A DNA stretch of 64,000 nucleotides. Origin: Paracoccus sulfuroxidans. Lineage in GTDB: Bacteria; Pseudomonadota; Alphaproteobacteria; Rhodobacterales; Rhodobacteraceae. This document shows, in pieces, positions 1 to 8,283 of the stretch. Each line of letters opens with the position of its first letter. Positions within the stretch are counted from its first letter, which is position 1. The notes under the pieces are model-generated. The model did no database searches and had not been told where the DNA came from. It saw only the letters and a list, made by a program, of their open reading frames with translations. The stretch is from the NCBI RefSeq assembly GCF_007830335.1, contig NZ_VLKU01000012.1, positions 1 through 64,000 on the forward strand, written 5' to 3'. Position numbers and translations under genes: made by a program.

Positions 1-592
1 ATCTCTGCTTATCGTCCTCACTTGCGTGAGCCGACAAACAGTGAAGCTGACACTCTCATCATCGGTTTCCCTAGAGAGCCGATATGCGTCGATCCGCGTC
101 GAAAAACGACCAAACCACCCGCATATCCCTTCAGATATCTCGCAATGTCAAAAAGCAGAGGAAACAAAACAACCTGAACCGCGCCAATCACTCAGCGCCG
201 TCAAGCCGCATCGTCTCCAGATAGTGTCCCGGATCTTCCGCGTCAAGGGCTCTCTCAAGCTTCCCATCCGCTTCCTTCCGTCCCGTCCGACCGTTCCGTC
301 GTCTCGGTGAAGCGGTGTTTAGGCCCCAGCCCCGACAGCCGCAAGCACAAAAATGCAGAAATCCGAAAGATTGTTGTAAGTGGCTGAAATAAAACAGAAA
401 ATTCAGGCGGCTCCCCGCCGCAAATTCCCACAACAACAACCCAACTCCAGAATCATCACACACAAATATCCCAAATTCATGACAAATCACGATTCCCAGA
501 CGGACTAGAACATAGAGAATCCCGGGGAAACGACGAGGAATCGCTGATTCACCTCCCCGACTCGCTCGGCGAAGGCGATTCTGCGGGGCTGG
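1..592. other. Intergenic stretch without a convincing gene
   Basis: This stretch is visibly richer in A/T than its neighbours. Open frames exist on both strands (26-310 plus, 188-490 minus), but neither has a ribosome binding site or a recognisable family. The last part of the minus frame (about 310-188) reads like a plausible acidic protein tail, so a decayed gene end is possible. A small inverted repeat (CTCAC/GTGAG) lies at 17-30. No tRNA, rRNA or mobile-element end was recognised. Confidence 0.5.
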
Positions 593-1744
593 TCAGCTCA
601 GCGACAGCAGCGAGACACCGTTCTTGCGATGACGCCTGGCTAGGTCCCGCCCCTCCTTCCCTGTCAGCAGACGGCGAGCACCGGGAATCTCTTCCTCCCC
701 TCGGGCCAGCGCAGGGAACAGAGCCATCATCTCGGCCTGCGCCTCATCATCCAGCGCCGACAGCCCCGTCGCACCGGGATAGAAGGATTCGGCGGGCGCG
801 CCTTCGGCATAGACAATCTCGTGCTGATCGAAGGCGAAGTGGACATAGGTGATCTGGTCCAGATGCTCGACCGTGACGCCCGGCAGATCCAGAAGATGCT
901 TCGCCGCGACCAGCACCCCTTCTGATGAGAACAGCCTGCTGGCGATTCGAGACGTCACTAGAACGCGATGCTGGGCCGAGACAATCAGATCGGCCTCCGG
1001 CAGCCCTGCCCCAAGCGCACCAGCCGAGATGCGCACCGGCAGCAACTGCGGGTTGCCGCGCAGCTCGGCCGGGCCAAGATGCTTCCTTCCCACCCAACGG
1101 ATCGGGCGGACGCCGCTGTCTTTCGTGATCACCTCATCGCCGACTTCCAGTTGTCCCACCGCGACAGACCCCGATGGCGTCGCAATCCGGACGCTCTCCT
1201 CGAAGCAGACAATCTTGACGTTGGGCAGGTTGCGGTTCGCAAGCGTTCCAAAGAAGCCGCTGCTGCTATGCGCGATCAGCTTGATGGACTGGATGTTCTG
1301 GCCAGAGAAGTTCTCGGGCGTGAAGTTCGAGAAGATGGCCCCGTTCTCAAGCTGAACGAAGGCCAGCACCTGCCTGAACGTTGTGCCGTTGCCACGCGTG
1401 ACCTCAATGTTCCAGGTAAACACCGAATCGATGTCAGAGGTGATCTTGCCGTTACCAAGATCATAGGTGAAGCTGTCGGCCCCCATAGGCCCGCCCTGCC
1501 CGGCGACACGGTTCTTGAAGTCGTTCTCTTCCAACCGGGTCGAATTGCCTTCGCGGACAGTGTCGTTCTGGGTCACCGTCAGCAGCCGCATGTTCGCAGA
1601 GGTAAATAGCTTGTTGGCGACCCACCCCGGGACAGTGGTCAATTCGTTGGTGTCATTGTTGAGGTTCGGGCTGCTTCCCGCCTCGGTCGGGTCCAGATCG
1701 GCATATTGCCCGAAATAGAACTGCGTCACGTTATAGGTGGGCAT
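593..1744 (-). CDS. Hint (hedgehog/intein-type) domain protein
   Basis: The protein has 383 residues. The C-terminal half is a Hint-type domain of the kind common in Rhodobacterales. It opens at Cys180 (CFEESVRIATPSG), continues with VGQLEVGDEVITKD and RPIRWVGRK, and later shows VSAQHRVLV and a motif ending EGAPAESFYPG. Hint domains are known for self-splicing or self-cleavage chemistry started by the first cysteine; whether this one is active is not known. Residues 1-177 match no family I recognise, are rich in Asn/Thr/Gly, and could be a secreted or adhesive part. No classical signal peptide is visible. The gene stands alone, downstream of the rpsI terminator, and no clean terminator was seen after it. 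Physiological role unknown. Confidence 0.85.
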   Translation of the reverse strand: MPTYNVTQFYFGQYADLDPTEAGSSPNLNNDTNELTTVPGWVANKLFTSANMRLLTVTQNDTVREGNSTRLEENDFKNRVAGQGGPMGADSFTYDLGNGKITSDIDSVFTWNIEVTRGNGTTFRQVLAFVQLENGAIFSNFTPENFSGQNIQSIKLIAHSSSGFFGTLANRNLPNVKIVCFEESVRIATPSGSVAVGQLEVGDEVITKDSGVRPIRWVGRKHLGPAELRGNPQLLPVRISAGALGAGLPEADLIVSAQHRVLVTSRIASRLFSSEGVLVAAKHLLDLPGVTVEHLDQITYVHFAFDQHEIVYAEGAPAESFYPGATGLSALDDEAQAEMMALFPALARGEEEIPGARRLLTGKEGRDLARRHRKNGVSLLSLS

Positions 1745-1843
1745 GGTCGGCTCTCACGCTTGGGGTACCGGGCGCATCCCGGCATGCAGCTTGAAGAGAG
1801 AGTGACCGAACCAGATTAAGATCAGGCTAATGCAGACATGAAA

Positions 1844-1868
1844 AAAGCGCGCCAGACTGGCGCGCTTT
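1844..1868 (-). terminator. Intrinsic terminator of rplM-rpsI
   Basis: A perfect 11-bp stem (AAAGCGCGCCA / TGGCGCGCTTT) with a 3-nt loop lies 24 nt past the rpsI stop. On the minus strand it is followed by a T-run. Confidence 0.9.
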
Positions 1869-1891
1869 CGGAATTCCGGTCGAAGTTGCGA

Positions 1892-2380
1892 TCAGCGCTT
1901 CGAGAACTGGAACGAACGGCGGGCTTTGGCCTTGCCGTATTTCTTCCGTTCAACGACGCGCGAGTCGCGGGTCAGGAAGCCGGCTGCTTTCAGTGCCGCA
2001 CGCAGCGAGGGCTCGTGCAGTTGCAGCGCTTTCGAGATGCCGTGCTTGACCGCACCGGCCTGGCCCGAAAGACCACCGCCAGCAACGGTTGCATAGACGT
2101 CGTACTGACCGGAAACGCCAGCGATGTCGAAGGGCTGGCGCAGGATCATCTGCAGCACGGGACGGGCGAAGTATTCAGCCATGTCCTTGCCGTTGACCAC
2201 GATCTTGCCCGAGCCGGGCTTGACCCAGACGCGAGCGACAGCGTCTTTGCGCTTGCCGGTGGCATAGGCACGGCCCTGCGCGTCACGCTGGGGTTCACGC
2301 GGAGCGGCAGGTGCAGTGGCGGCGACCGTACCGGTCGTCACCGACTTCAGGTCGTCGAGGGTTTTGATGTCTTCGGCCAT
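1892..2380 (-). CDS. rpsI: 30S ribosomal protein S9
   Basis: S9 lies in the head of the small ribosomal subunit and reaches the P site through its basic tail. The 162-residue product has the S9 core ([37 protein letters not shown]) and ends with the typical [11 protein letters not shown] tail. About 35 extra N-terminal residues rich in Ala, Thr and Asp precede the core, a length often seen in alphaproteobacteria. The start follows GGAGCGTAAGA. It is the second gene of the rplM-rpsI operon, with only 2 nt between the rplM stop and the rpsI ATG, and a strong terminator follows it. Confidence 0.97.
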   Translation of the reverse strand: MAEDIKTLDDLKSVTTGTVAATAPAAPREPQRDAQGRAYATGKRKDAVARVWVKPGSGKIVVNGKDMAEYFARPVLQMILRQPFDIAGVSGQYDVYATVAGGGLSGQAGAVKHGISKALQLHEPSLRAALKAAGFLTRDSRVVERKKYGKAKARRSFQFSKR

Positions 2381-2382
2381 TC

Positions 2383-2847
2383 TTACGCGCTCCGGGTATT
2401 CTTGGCGTTCAGGACTTTGACGTCCAGCACTTCGGGCTGCTGAGCTTCATGCGGATGCTCGGCGCCGGCATAGACGCGCAGGTTGCTCATCTGCTGCTTG
2501 CCCAGGATGTTGCGCGAGATCATGCGCTCAACGGCCTTGATCACGACGCGCTCGGGGTGCGCACCTTCCAGCACCTGACGCGCGGTGCGGTGCTTGATGC
2601 CGCCCGGGTGGCCGGTGTGCCAGTAGTATTTCTTCTGGTCGCGCTTGTCGCCGGTCATCTGCACCTTGTCGGCGTTGATGATGATGACGTTGTCGCCCAT
2701 ATCCATGTGCGGAGTGAAGGTCGGCTTGTGCTTGCCGCGCAGGCGGTTCGCAACGATCGAGGCAAGACGGCCCAGAACCACGCCCTCGGCGTCGATCAGG
2801 ATCCACTTCTTCTCGATTTCCGCTGGTTTCGCGGTGTAGGTTTTCAT
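2383..2847 (-). CDS. rplM: 50S ribosomal protein L13
   Basis: L13 is an early assembly protein of the large subunit. The 154-residue product begins [19 protein letters not shown] and contains [20 protein letters not shown] and [10 protein letters not shown], all typical of L13. The frame is open further upstream, but the ATG at 2847 is preceded by AAAGGGAACGTCC and fits the family start, so the longer version is rejected. It is the first gene of the rplM-rpsI operon, transcribed from the promoter at 2886-2914. Confidence 0.97.
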   Translation of the reverse strand: MKTYTAKPAEIEKKWILIDAEGVVLGRLASIVANRLRGKHKPTFTPHMDMGDNVIIINADKVQMTGDKRDQKKYYWHTGHPGGIKHRTARQVLEGAHPERVVIKAVERMISRNILGKQQMSNLRVYAGAEHPHEAQQPEVLDVKVLNAKNTRSA

Positions 2848-2885
2848 CGGACGTTCCCTTTGGGGATGAGAATTCGTGATGCGCG

Positions 2886-2914
2886 TATATCCAAGAATGT
2901 CCGGCATCGGTCAA
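2886..2914 (-). promoter_or_regulatory. Probable sigma-70 promoter of rplM-rpsI
   Basis: On the minus strand, TTGACC (2909-2914) is separated by 17 nt from GATATA (2886-2891). This puts transcription start near 2879, about 30 nt before the rplM start codon. The 2848-2993 gap is AT-rich and holds no gene. Confidence 0.6.
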
Positions 2915-2993
2915 GTGCACAGCGCTTTAATTTACCTTGCAATATCATATCGTTACGAAATAGGTATCCAAATACCACAAATTCTGCCGCTTT

Positions 2994-3416
2994 TTATCCC
3001 CGCGTAGGCGGAATCGAATAGGTCATCGAGCATCTGGCGACGGGTTCTTCCCCACCTTCCGAATAGATCAGCGCCTCGCCGACCGCCAGAACCCGGCCCA
3101 GCTTGAGAATCCGGCATTCGGCCAGTAGGTCGCGCCCCGCCTCGGGCTTGCGCATGAAGTCGATCGAGGCGTTGGTTGTCACCGCCAGCGCGACCGGCCC
3201 GATGCGCGCCAGGATCGCCAGATAGATCGCCACATCGGCCAGCCCGAACATGGTCGGGCCGCTGACCGTGCCGCCCGGACGCAGATGCTCGTCCCGCACG
3301 GACAGGCGCACGACGACATTCTCTCGCGCCACAGTGTCGACGCTGATGAACGGTACCTGCGGAAATTCGCTTCGCAGGAAGGCGTTCAGACTGTCGCGGT
3401 CCATCTGGATGGTCAT
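2994..3416 (-). CDS. PaaI-type hotdog-fold thioesterase
   Basis: The 140-residue product looks like a single hotdog-fold acyl-CoA thioesterase of the PaaI/YbgC type. It has LRPGGTVSGPTMFGLADVAIYLAIL, where the Gly-rich turn and Asp fit the thioester-binding helix, followed by beta strands VALAVTTNASIDFMRKP and LLAECRILKLGR. The ATG at 3416 is preceded by GGGGGAAAGC; a TTG four codons earlier overlaps that ribosome binding site and is less likely. The gene diverges from the crotonase-family gene 39 nt away, which suggests a shared control region and a role in acyl-CoA metabolism. Substrate unknown. Confidence 0.8.
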   Translation of the reverse strand: MTIQMDRDSLNAFLRSEFPQVPFISVDTVARENVVVRLSVRDEHLRPGGTVSGPTMFGLADVAIYLAILARIGPVALAVTTNASIDFMRKPEAGRDLLAECRILKLGRVLAVGEALIYSEGGEEPVARCSMTYSIPPTRG

Positions 3417-3455
3417 GCTTTCCCCCAATTCACTCGGCGGGTAAGGTGATCAGCG

Positions 3456-4301
3456 ATGAACGGAAACACAAGCCGACAACAATCCGGAGACGCTGGAAAG
3501 ATGACAGATACCGCAACGGAACCGCTGATCCTGCGTCAAGATACCGGCCATGTCGCGCGGCTTGTGATGAACAGCCCGGCGAATTTCAACGCGCTTTCGA
3601 CGGCGATGATTGCCCAGATGTCAGCGGCGCTGGAGAAGATCGCGGCAGATCCGCAGGTGCGCGTGGTCATCATCGCGGCGACCGGCAAGGCCTTCTGCGC
3701 GGGCCATGACATCCGCGAAATGCAGGCCGCGCGGCAGGATGCGGATGGTGGAGAAGCCGCCTTCGCCGCGCTTTTCGGCGCCTGCTCGGCCATGATGCAG
3801 CGCATTGCCGCCCTGCCCCAGCCCGTCATCGCCGAGGTTCAGGGCATCGCCACCGCCGCCGGATGCCAGCTGGTCGCCAGCTGCGATCTGGCCGTCGCGG
3901 CCGAGGGCGTCCGGTTCGGCGTGAATGGCGTCAATATCGGCCTCTTCTGCTCGACCCCTATGGTCGCGCTCAGCCGGGCGATCCCGCCCCGCGCGGCATT
4001 CGAGCTTCTGGTGACCGGAGGTTTCATTGACGCGGCCCGCGCGCAGGAACTTGGGCTTGTGAATCGCGTCGCACCGGTGGACGGGCTTCAGGATCATGCG
4101 ATGGAGCTTGCGCTCACCATCGCCTCGAAACTGCCAGCCGCGGTGCGGTTGGGGAAAGAGGCCTTTCGCCAGCAATCCGGGCTGCCCCTAGATGCGGCCT
4201 ATGCGCAGATGTCGGAAACCATCTGCGCCAACCTTATGCTGGAGGATACGGCCGAAGGCATGCAGGCGTTTCTGGAAAAGCGCCCGCCAAGCTGGGCCTG
4301 A
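3456..4301 (+). CDS. Enoyl-CoA hydratase/isomerase family protein, ECHDC3-like
   Basis: The 281-residue product has the crotonase fold, with the oxyanion-hole motif FCAGHDIREM near residues 80-89 and GIATAAGCQLVASCD near 130-144. The two glutamates that do the chemistry in classical enoyl-CoA hydratase are absent by motif alignment: the first position is Gln138 and the second Gly158 (FGVNGVN in place of FGLPEI). The same pattern, with IGLFCSTP, is typical of the ECHDC3 subgroup, so ordinary hydratase activity should not be assumed. The start at 3456 has AAGGTG 7 nt upstream; an internal ATG at 3501 is the alternative. It diverges from a thioesterase gene and abuts ccdA tail to tail. Confidence 0.85.
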   Translation: MNGNTSRQQSGDAGKMTDTATEPLILRQDTGHVARLVMNSPANFNALSTAMIAQMSAALEKIAADPQVRVVIIAATGKAFCAGHDIREMQAARQDADGGEAAFAALFGACSAMMQRIAALPQPVIAEVQGIATAAGCQLVASCDLAVAAEGVRFGVNGVNIGLFCSTPMVALSRAIPPRAAFELLVTGGFIDAARAQELGLVNRVAPVDGLQDHAMELALTIASKLPAAVRLGKEAFRQQSGLPLDAAYAQMSETICANLMLEDTAEGMQAFLEKRPPSWA

Positions 4302-5045
4302 TCAGCCCAGCATCGCGAGGAAGGGGAAGGTTTCCAGCAGCCAATAGGCGAACATCGAAAACGCCCCGGTCAGCAGCGCCACGCCGACAAGGACCAGCAG
4401 CGCGCCCATGACCTTCTCGATCACCGTCAGATAGGGTTTGATGCGGTTCATCACCCCCATCGCCCGGTTGATGAAGATCGCCGAAAGCAGGAAGGGAATG
4501 CCCAGCCCGATGGCATAGACCGCCAGCAGGCCCGCGCCACGCGACACCTCGCCCCCGGTTGCGGCCAGCGACAGGATCATGCCCAGCTGTGGCCCGATGC
4601 AGGGCGTCCAGCCAAAGGCGAAGGCCAGCCCCAGCACATAAGCCCCCATTGTCGAGCCGCCGCGATCTCCGGTATCCAGCCGCGCCTCGCTGTCGAGGAT
4701 CGGGATGCGGATGACGCGCAGGAAATGCAGGCCCATGACCATCACCACGACGCCTGCGCCGCGCGCCAGCCAGTCCTGATATTGCAGGAACATCCGCCCG
4801 AAGGCCGAGGCCGCCATCCCCATCAGCAGAAAGACCGTCGACAGGCCCAGCACGAAGAACAGCGCGGGCACGACGGCGCTGCGCTCTCCCTGCCGCAAGC
4901 CCGAGACACCAACCCCGGTCATATAGGCCAGATAGGGCGGCACCACCGGCAGCACGCAGGGCGAGAGGAATGACAGAATGCCTGCCAGCATGGCGACCAT
5001 GGCGGCGGGCAGGAAGGCGGCATCGATAAGGTCAATTCCAAACAT
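4302..5045 (-). CDS. ccdA: Cytochrome c biogenesis protein CcdA
   Basis: CcdA is an inner-membrane protein that carries electrons from cytoplasmic thioredoxin to periplasmic thiol proteins, needed for cytochrome c maturation. The 247-residue product has about six hydrophobic segments and the two conserved cysteines, Cys30 in LSPCVLPVVPPY and Cys149 in FGWTPCIGPQLG. The ribosome binding site is weak. The gene follows rne on the same strand beyond a strong terminator, and meets the crotonase gene tail to tail with no space between. Confidence 0.93.
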   Translation of the reverse strand: MFGIDLIDAAFLPAAMVAMLAGILSFLSPCVLPVVPPYLAYMTGVGVSGLRQGERSAVVPALFFVLGLSTVFLLMGMAASAFGRMFLQYQDWLARGAGVVVMVMGLHFLRVIRIPILDSEARLDTGDRGGSTMGAYVLGLAFAFGWTPCIGPQLGMILSLAATGGEVSRGAGLLAVYAIGLGIPFLLSAIFINRAMGVMNRIKPYLTVIEKVMGALLVLVGVALLTGAFSMFAYWLLETFPFLAMLG

Positions 5046-5067
5046 GCCGCACCATGGCTTGGAAAAA

Positions 5068-5090
5068 GGGCGCGGGGAAGCCCCGCGCCC
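5068..5090 (-). terminator. Intrinsic terminator of rne
   Basis: A perfect 10-bp GC stem (GGGCGCGGGG / CCCCGCGCCC) with a 3-nt loop is followed on the minus strand by five T. It lies between the rne stop at 5120 and the ccdA start. Confidence 0.92.
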
Positions 5091-5119
5091 TCACGCTTAC
5101 GTGGGTATGTCGCCCGTGA

Positions 5120-7786
5120 TCAGCTGGCCGACCACCAGCCGCGGCGCTTGGCGCGCGGGGCAGCTTCGGCTTCGACCGGCGCGGCGGGCGCGCTGGCCTC
5201 AGGCGCTGCACCCTCGGAAACCGGCTCTTCTGCGGGTTTGTCATCCTCGGACGGCGCGGCATCCTCGGCCAGAGCGGGTTCGACTTCGACCGCCGACATG
5301 ACCTCGGCGACGACTTCGGTGACGGTCCCGTTCATCCCGAGGTGCGACGATTCGTCCTCGACCACCGCAGCCGGTTCATCGGCTTCGACCGGCGCTTCGG
5401 GCTCGGGCGATGCCTCGACCGCAGCTTCAGCCGCGGGCTCCGATTCGGCGGCCAGTTCGGGCGCGGCTTCAGCATTGGCTTCGCCAGCGGACTCATCGGG
5501 CTTGCGACGCGAGCGGCTGCGGGTCCGGCGACGCGGCTTGGTGCCAGCCTCTTCCCCCTCGACTGCGGCCGGAGCGGCTTCCGCCTCGACGACCTCGGCC
5601 TCAGCCACTTCGGTCACGCCTTCATCATCGGCAGCAGCCTCATCCGAGTCATCCCCCTCGGATGCGCCCTGCATCTCGGCACCATCCTCATCACCCTTGC
5701 CACCACGACGGCGGCGACGGCGACGGCGGCGCGACTTGTTGCCATTCTCGGACTGCTCATCCGAGGCATCGGCCACAGCCGCGACGGGCGCTTCGGCCTC
5801 ATCCTCGTCCTCGACCTCATCGACGATCTCGTCATCGTCGATCTGCGCCATCAGTTGCGCATTGACCGAGACGACCTGCGTCGCGACTTCCGGCACATTG
5901 CGCGTGGCGGTCTTGAACTTCTCGATGGCGTAATCGGGCGAGATCAGCACCGGATCAGCCTCGACCCGGACGGACATGCCATAGCGTGCCTCGATCCCGG
6001 CGATATGCTCGCGCTTCTGGTTCATCAGGAAGTTGGCGACGGCGATCGGCGCTTTCACCAGCACTTCGCGCGAACGCTTGCGCGTGCCCTCTTCCTCGAT
6101 GGCGCGCAGGATCGTCAGCGCAAGGCTGTCGTCCGAGCGGATGAGGCCCGTGCCATGGCAATGCGCGCAAGGCTGCGTGGTCGATTCCAGCATGCCGGGG
6201 CGCAGACGCTGGCGCGACATCTCCAGCAGGCCGAAGCCCGAGATGCGGCCAACCTGAATGCGCGCGCGGTCGGTTTTCAGCCGCTCCTTGAAGCGCTTCT
6301 CGACGGCGGCGTTGTTCTTGCGCTCTTCCATGTCGATGAAGTCGACGACGATCAGACCGGCAAGGTCGCGCAGACGCAGCTGGCGGGCGACCTCTTCGGC
6401 GGCCTCGAGGTTGGTCTTCAGCGCCGTATCCTCGATCGAGCCTTCCTTGGTGGCCCGGCCCGAGTTCACGTCGATGGCCACCAGCGCCTCGGTCACGCCG
6501 ATGACGATGTAGCCGCCCGATTTCAGCTGGACGACCGGATTGAACATCCCGGCCAGATAGCTTTCCACCTGATAGCGCGCGTAAAGCGGCATCGCATCGG
6601 TGTAATGCTTCACGTTCTTGGCGTGGGACGGCATGATCATCTTCATGAAGTCCTTGGCGGTGCGGTAGCCGCGCTCGCCCTCGACCAGAACCTCGTCGAT
6701 CTCCTTGCTGTAAAGATCGCGGATCTGGCGCTTGATCAGATCGCCTTCCTCATAGATCGGCGCGGGCGCGACCGACTTGAAGGTCAGCTCGCGGATCTGC
6801 TCCCACAGGCGCATCAGGTATTCATAGTCGCGGCGGATCTCGGTCCGGGTCCGCTGGCTGCCGGCGGTGCGGATGATCAGGCCGGCGCCTTCCGGCACCT
6901 CCATCTCGCTGGCGATTTCCTTCAGCTTCTTGCGGTCGACGGCATTGGTGATCTTGCGGCTGATGCCGCCACCGCGCGCAGTGTTGGGCATCAGGACGCA
7001 ATAGCGGCCCGCCAGCGACAGATAGGTGGTCAGCGCGGCACCCTTGTTGCCACGCTCTTCCTTGACGACCTGGACCAGCATGATCTGCCGGACCTTGATC
7101 ACTTCCTGGATCTTGTAGCGACGAGCGCGCGGCTTTTTCGGCGGCGCGATTTCTTCCGCGATGTCCTCCTCGGCGACAGATTCGATCTGGTCGTCGTGAT
7201 GCTCATCATGGTGATCGTCGTGATGATCGTCGTCGCAGGACGCCTCAGCCTCGCTGGAAGTGGCATCGCTGGCAACGGCGGTCTCCTCCGCAACGGCGGC
7301 GACTTCCGGCTGTTCCGCTTCGATCTTCAGGGTCTCGGCGACGTCAACGGCCTCGGGCTCGGCGGTGTCGACGACGGTCATGCCCTCGATCTCGTCCGAC
7401 GAGATCACGGCATCCGCTGCCACAGCCGCAGGCTTCGCACCGCCGCGACGGCGCGAGTTGCGCTTGGGCCGCTCTGCCTCTTCGGTTTCGGCGACCGCAG
7501 CCGCGCGCTCTTCCTCGATCAGCGCTTTGCGATCTGCAGCCGGGATCTGGTAGTAATCCGGATGGATCTCGGCAAAGGCTAGGAAGCCATGGCGGTTGCC
7601 GCCATATTCAACGAAGGCCGCCTGCAAGGAGGGCTCGACCCGCGTCACCTTCGCCAGATAGATATTGCCAGCAAGCTGTCGCTTGTTGACTGTCTCGAAA
7701 TCAAATTCCTCGACTTTTGTTCCGTCCACCACGACAACCCGGGTCTCCTCGGGATGTGTAGCGTCGATCAGCATTTTTTTTGACAT
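5120..7786 (-). CDS. rne: Ribonuclease E
   Basis: RNase E is the main endonuclease of mRNA decay and rRNA/tRNA processing and scaffolds the degradosome. The 888-residue product starts MSKKMLIDATHPEETRVVVV. The N-terminal S1 region is split by an insert of about 140 residues (roughly 85-225), acidic and with a His/Asp cluster near 185-199. Next come the catalytic DNase I-like segment with the metal-binding aspartates in VAIDVNSG and IVVDFIDME, and the zinc link CAHCHGTG. The C-terminal part, after about residue 660, is low in complexity: acidic, Ala/Glu/Pro-rich, with arginine-rich patches (SRRRRRRRRRRGGKG) that probably bind RNA or degradosome partners. The ATG at 7786 matches the family start; the frame stays open 33 codons further upstream. 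Confidence 0.96.
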   Translation of the reverse strand: MSKKMLIDATHPEETRVVVVDGTKVEEFDFETVNKRQLAGNIYLAKVTRVEPSLQAAFVEYGGNRHGFLAFAEIHPDYYQIPAADRKALIEEERAAAVAETEEAERPKRNSRRRGGAKPAAVAADAVISSDEIEGMTVVDTAEPEAVDVAETLKIEAEQPEVAAVAEETAVASDATSSEAEASCDDDHHDDHHDEHHDDQIESVAEEDIAEEIAPPKKPRARRYKIQEVIKVRQIMLVQVVKEERGNKGAALTTYLSLAGRYCVLMPNTARGGGISRKITNAVDRKKLKEIASEMEVPEGAGLIIRTAGSQRTRTEIRRDYEYLMRLWEQIRELTFKSVAPAPIYEEGDLIKRQIRDLYSKEIDEVLVEGERGYRTAKDFMKMIMPSHAKNVKHYTDAMPLYARYQVESYLAGMFNPVVQLKSGGYIVIGVTEALVAIDVNSGRATKEGSIEDTALKTNLEAAEEVARQLRLRDLAGLIVVDFIDMEERKNNAAVEKRFKERLKTDRARIQVGRISGFGLLEMSRQRLRPGMLESTTQPCAHCHGTGLIRSDDSLALTILRAIEEEGTRKRSREVLVKAPIAVANFLMNQKREHIAGIEARYGMSVRVEADPVLISPDYAIEKFKTATRNVPEVATQVVSVNAQLMAQIDDDEIVDEVEDEDEAEAPVAAVADASDEQSENGNKSRRRRRRRRRGGKGDEDGAEMQGASEGDDSDEAAADDEGVTEVAEAEVVEAEAAPAAVEGEEAGTKPRRRTRSRSRRKPDESAGEANAEAAPELAAESEPAAEAAVEASPEPEAPVEADEPAAVVEDESSHLGMNGTVTEVVAEVMSAVEVEPALAEDAAPSEDDKPAEEPVSEGAAPEASAPAAPVEAEAAPRAKRRGWWSAS

Positions 7787-8228
7787 AGTACCGTCTTTCG
7801 GGCAGCCGCTCCTGTCCGCCATCAGGCGGTGAAAGGTCACGGCTGCTGCATGAGATTTCCGCAAGTGTCGCTTCGGAAACGGCAAAAGGGGCCACCGGGG
7901 TCATGCCCCGCAGCCCATGCCTGAAACAATCCGACGCGCGATCCATCGCGGCATTTACCCTGTTTGGCCCGTTTCGACAAAGCCGATCCGGGCGGCGTAC
8001 ACGAAGGCCCAGAGGCCCCTTGGGGCATGGGCGCTGTTTTCCCGCACATCGCACCACCGACATCCCTGCGGGAGGCCAAGGCTGGCGCTTGCGCTGCGAA
8101 ACTGTCTGCGGATGGTCCACAACCTATCGGTGTGTGTCATCATCCCACATATGACTTACATAAAGGGTATCCCCGAAAAAATACAATGGCGTTTTGCGAT
8201 ACCGCCATGACTTCCGCCGGAAAGGAAA
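7787..8228. other. rne upstream region, probable long 5' leader
   Basis: No gene is supported here; the short frames lack homology and ribosome binding sites. A nested hairpin lies at 8007-8032 (outer GCCC/GGGC, inner GCCCC/GGGGC). The part near 8130-8190 is AT-rich and could hold the rne promoter, although I could not assign -35 and -10 boxes. In Escherichia coli the rne leader is long and structured and mediates autoregulation; a similar role here is inference only. Confidence 0.4.
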
Positions 8229-8253
8229 CGGGCACCCCGTGACAGGGTGCCCG
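8229..8253 (-). terminator. Intrinsic terminator of dctB-dctD
   Basis: A perfect 9-bp stem (CGGGCACCC / GGGTGCCCG) with a 7-nt loop is followed on the minus strand by TTTCCTTTCC. It lies 31 nt after the dctD stop. Confidence 0.85.
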
Positions 8254-8283
8254 CTTTCAGGGGATTTTCCCGGCGATCGCAGA

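Noticed and set aside
188..490. Possible 100-codon gene on the minus strand
   Set aside because: Only the last third looks protein-like; the first part has unusual composition, there is no ribosome binding site and no recognised family. It could be a relic gene end, but that cannot be shown from the sequence alone.
5200..5720. Repetitive-looking DNA in the 3' part of rne as a CRISPR or tandem repeat array
   Set aside because: It has no regular unit or spacer; the pattern comes from low-complexity Ala/Glu/Pro coding sequence.
5342..7582. Very long open frame (746 codons) on the plus strand opposite rne
   Set aside because: It is a by-product of GC-rich codon use; its product is rich in Arg/Leu/Asp/His without any family, while the minus strand encodes an unmistakable RNase E.
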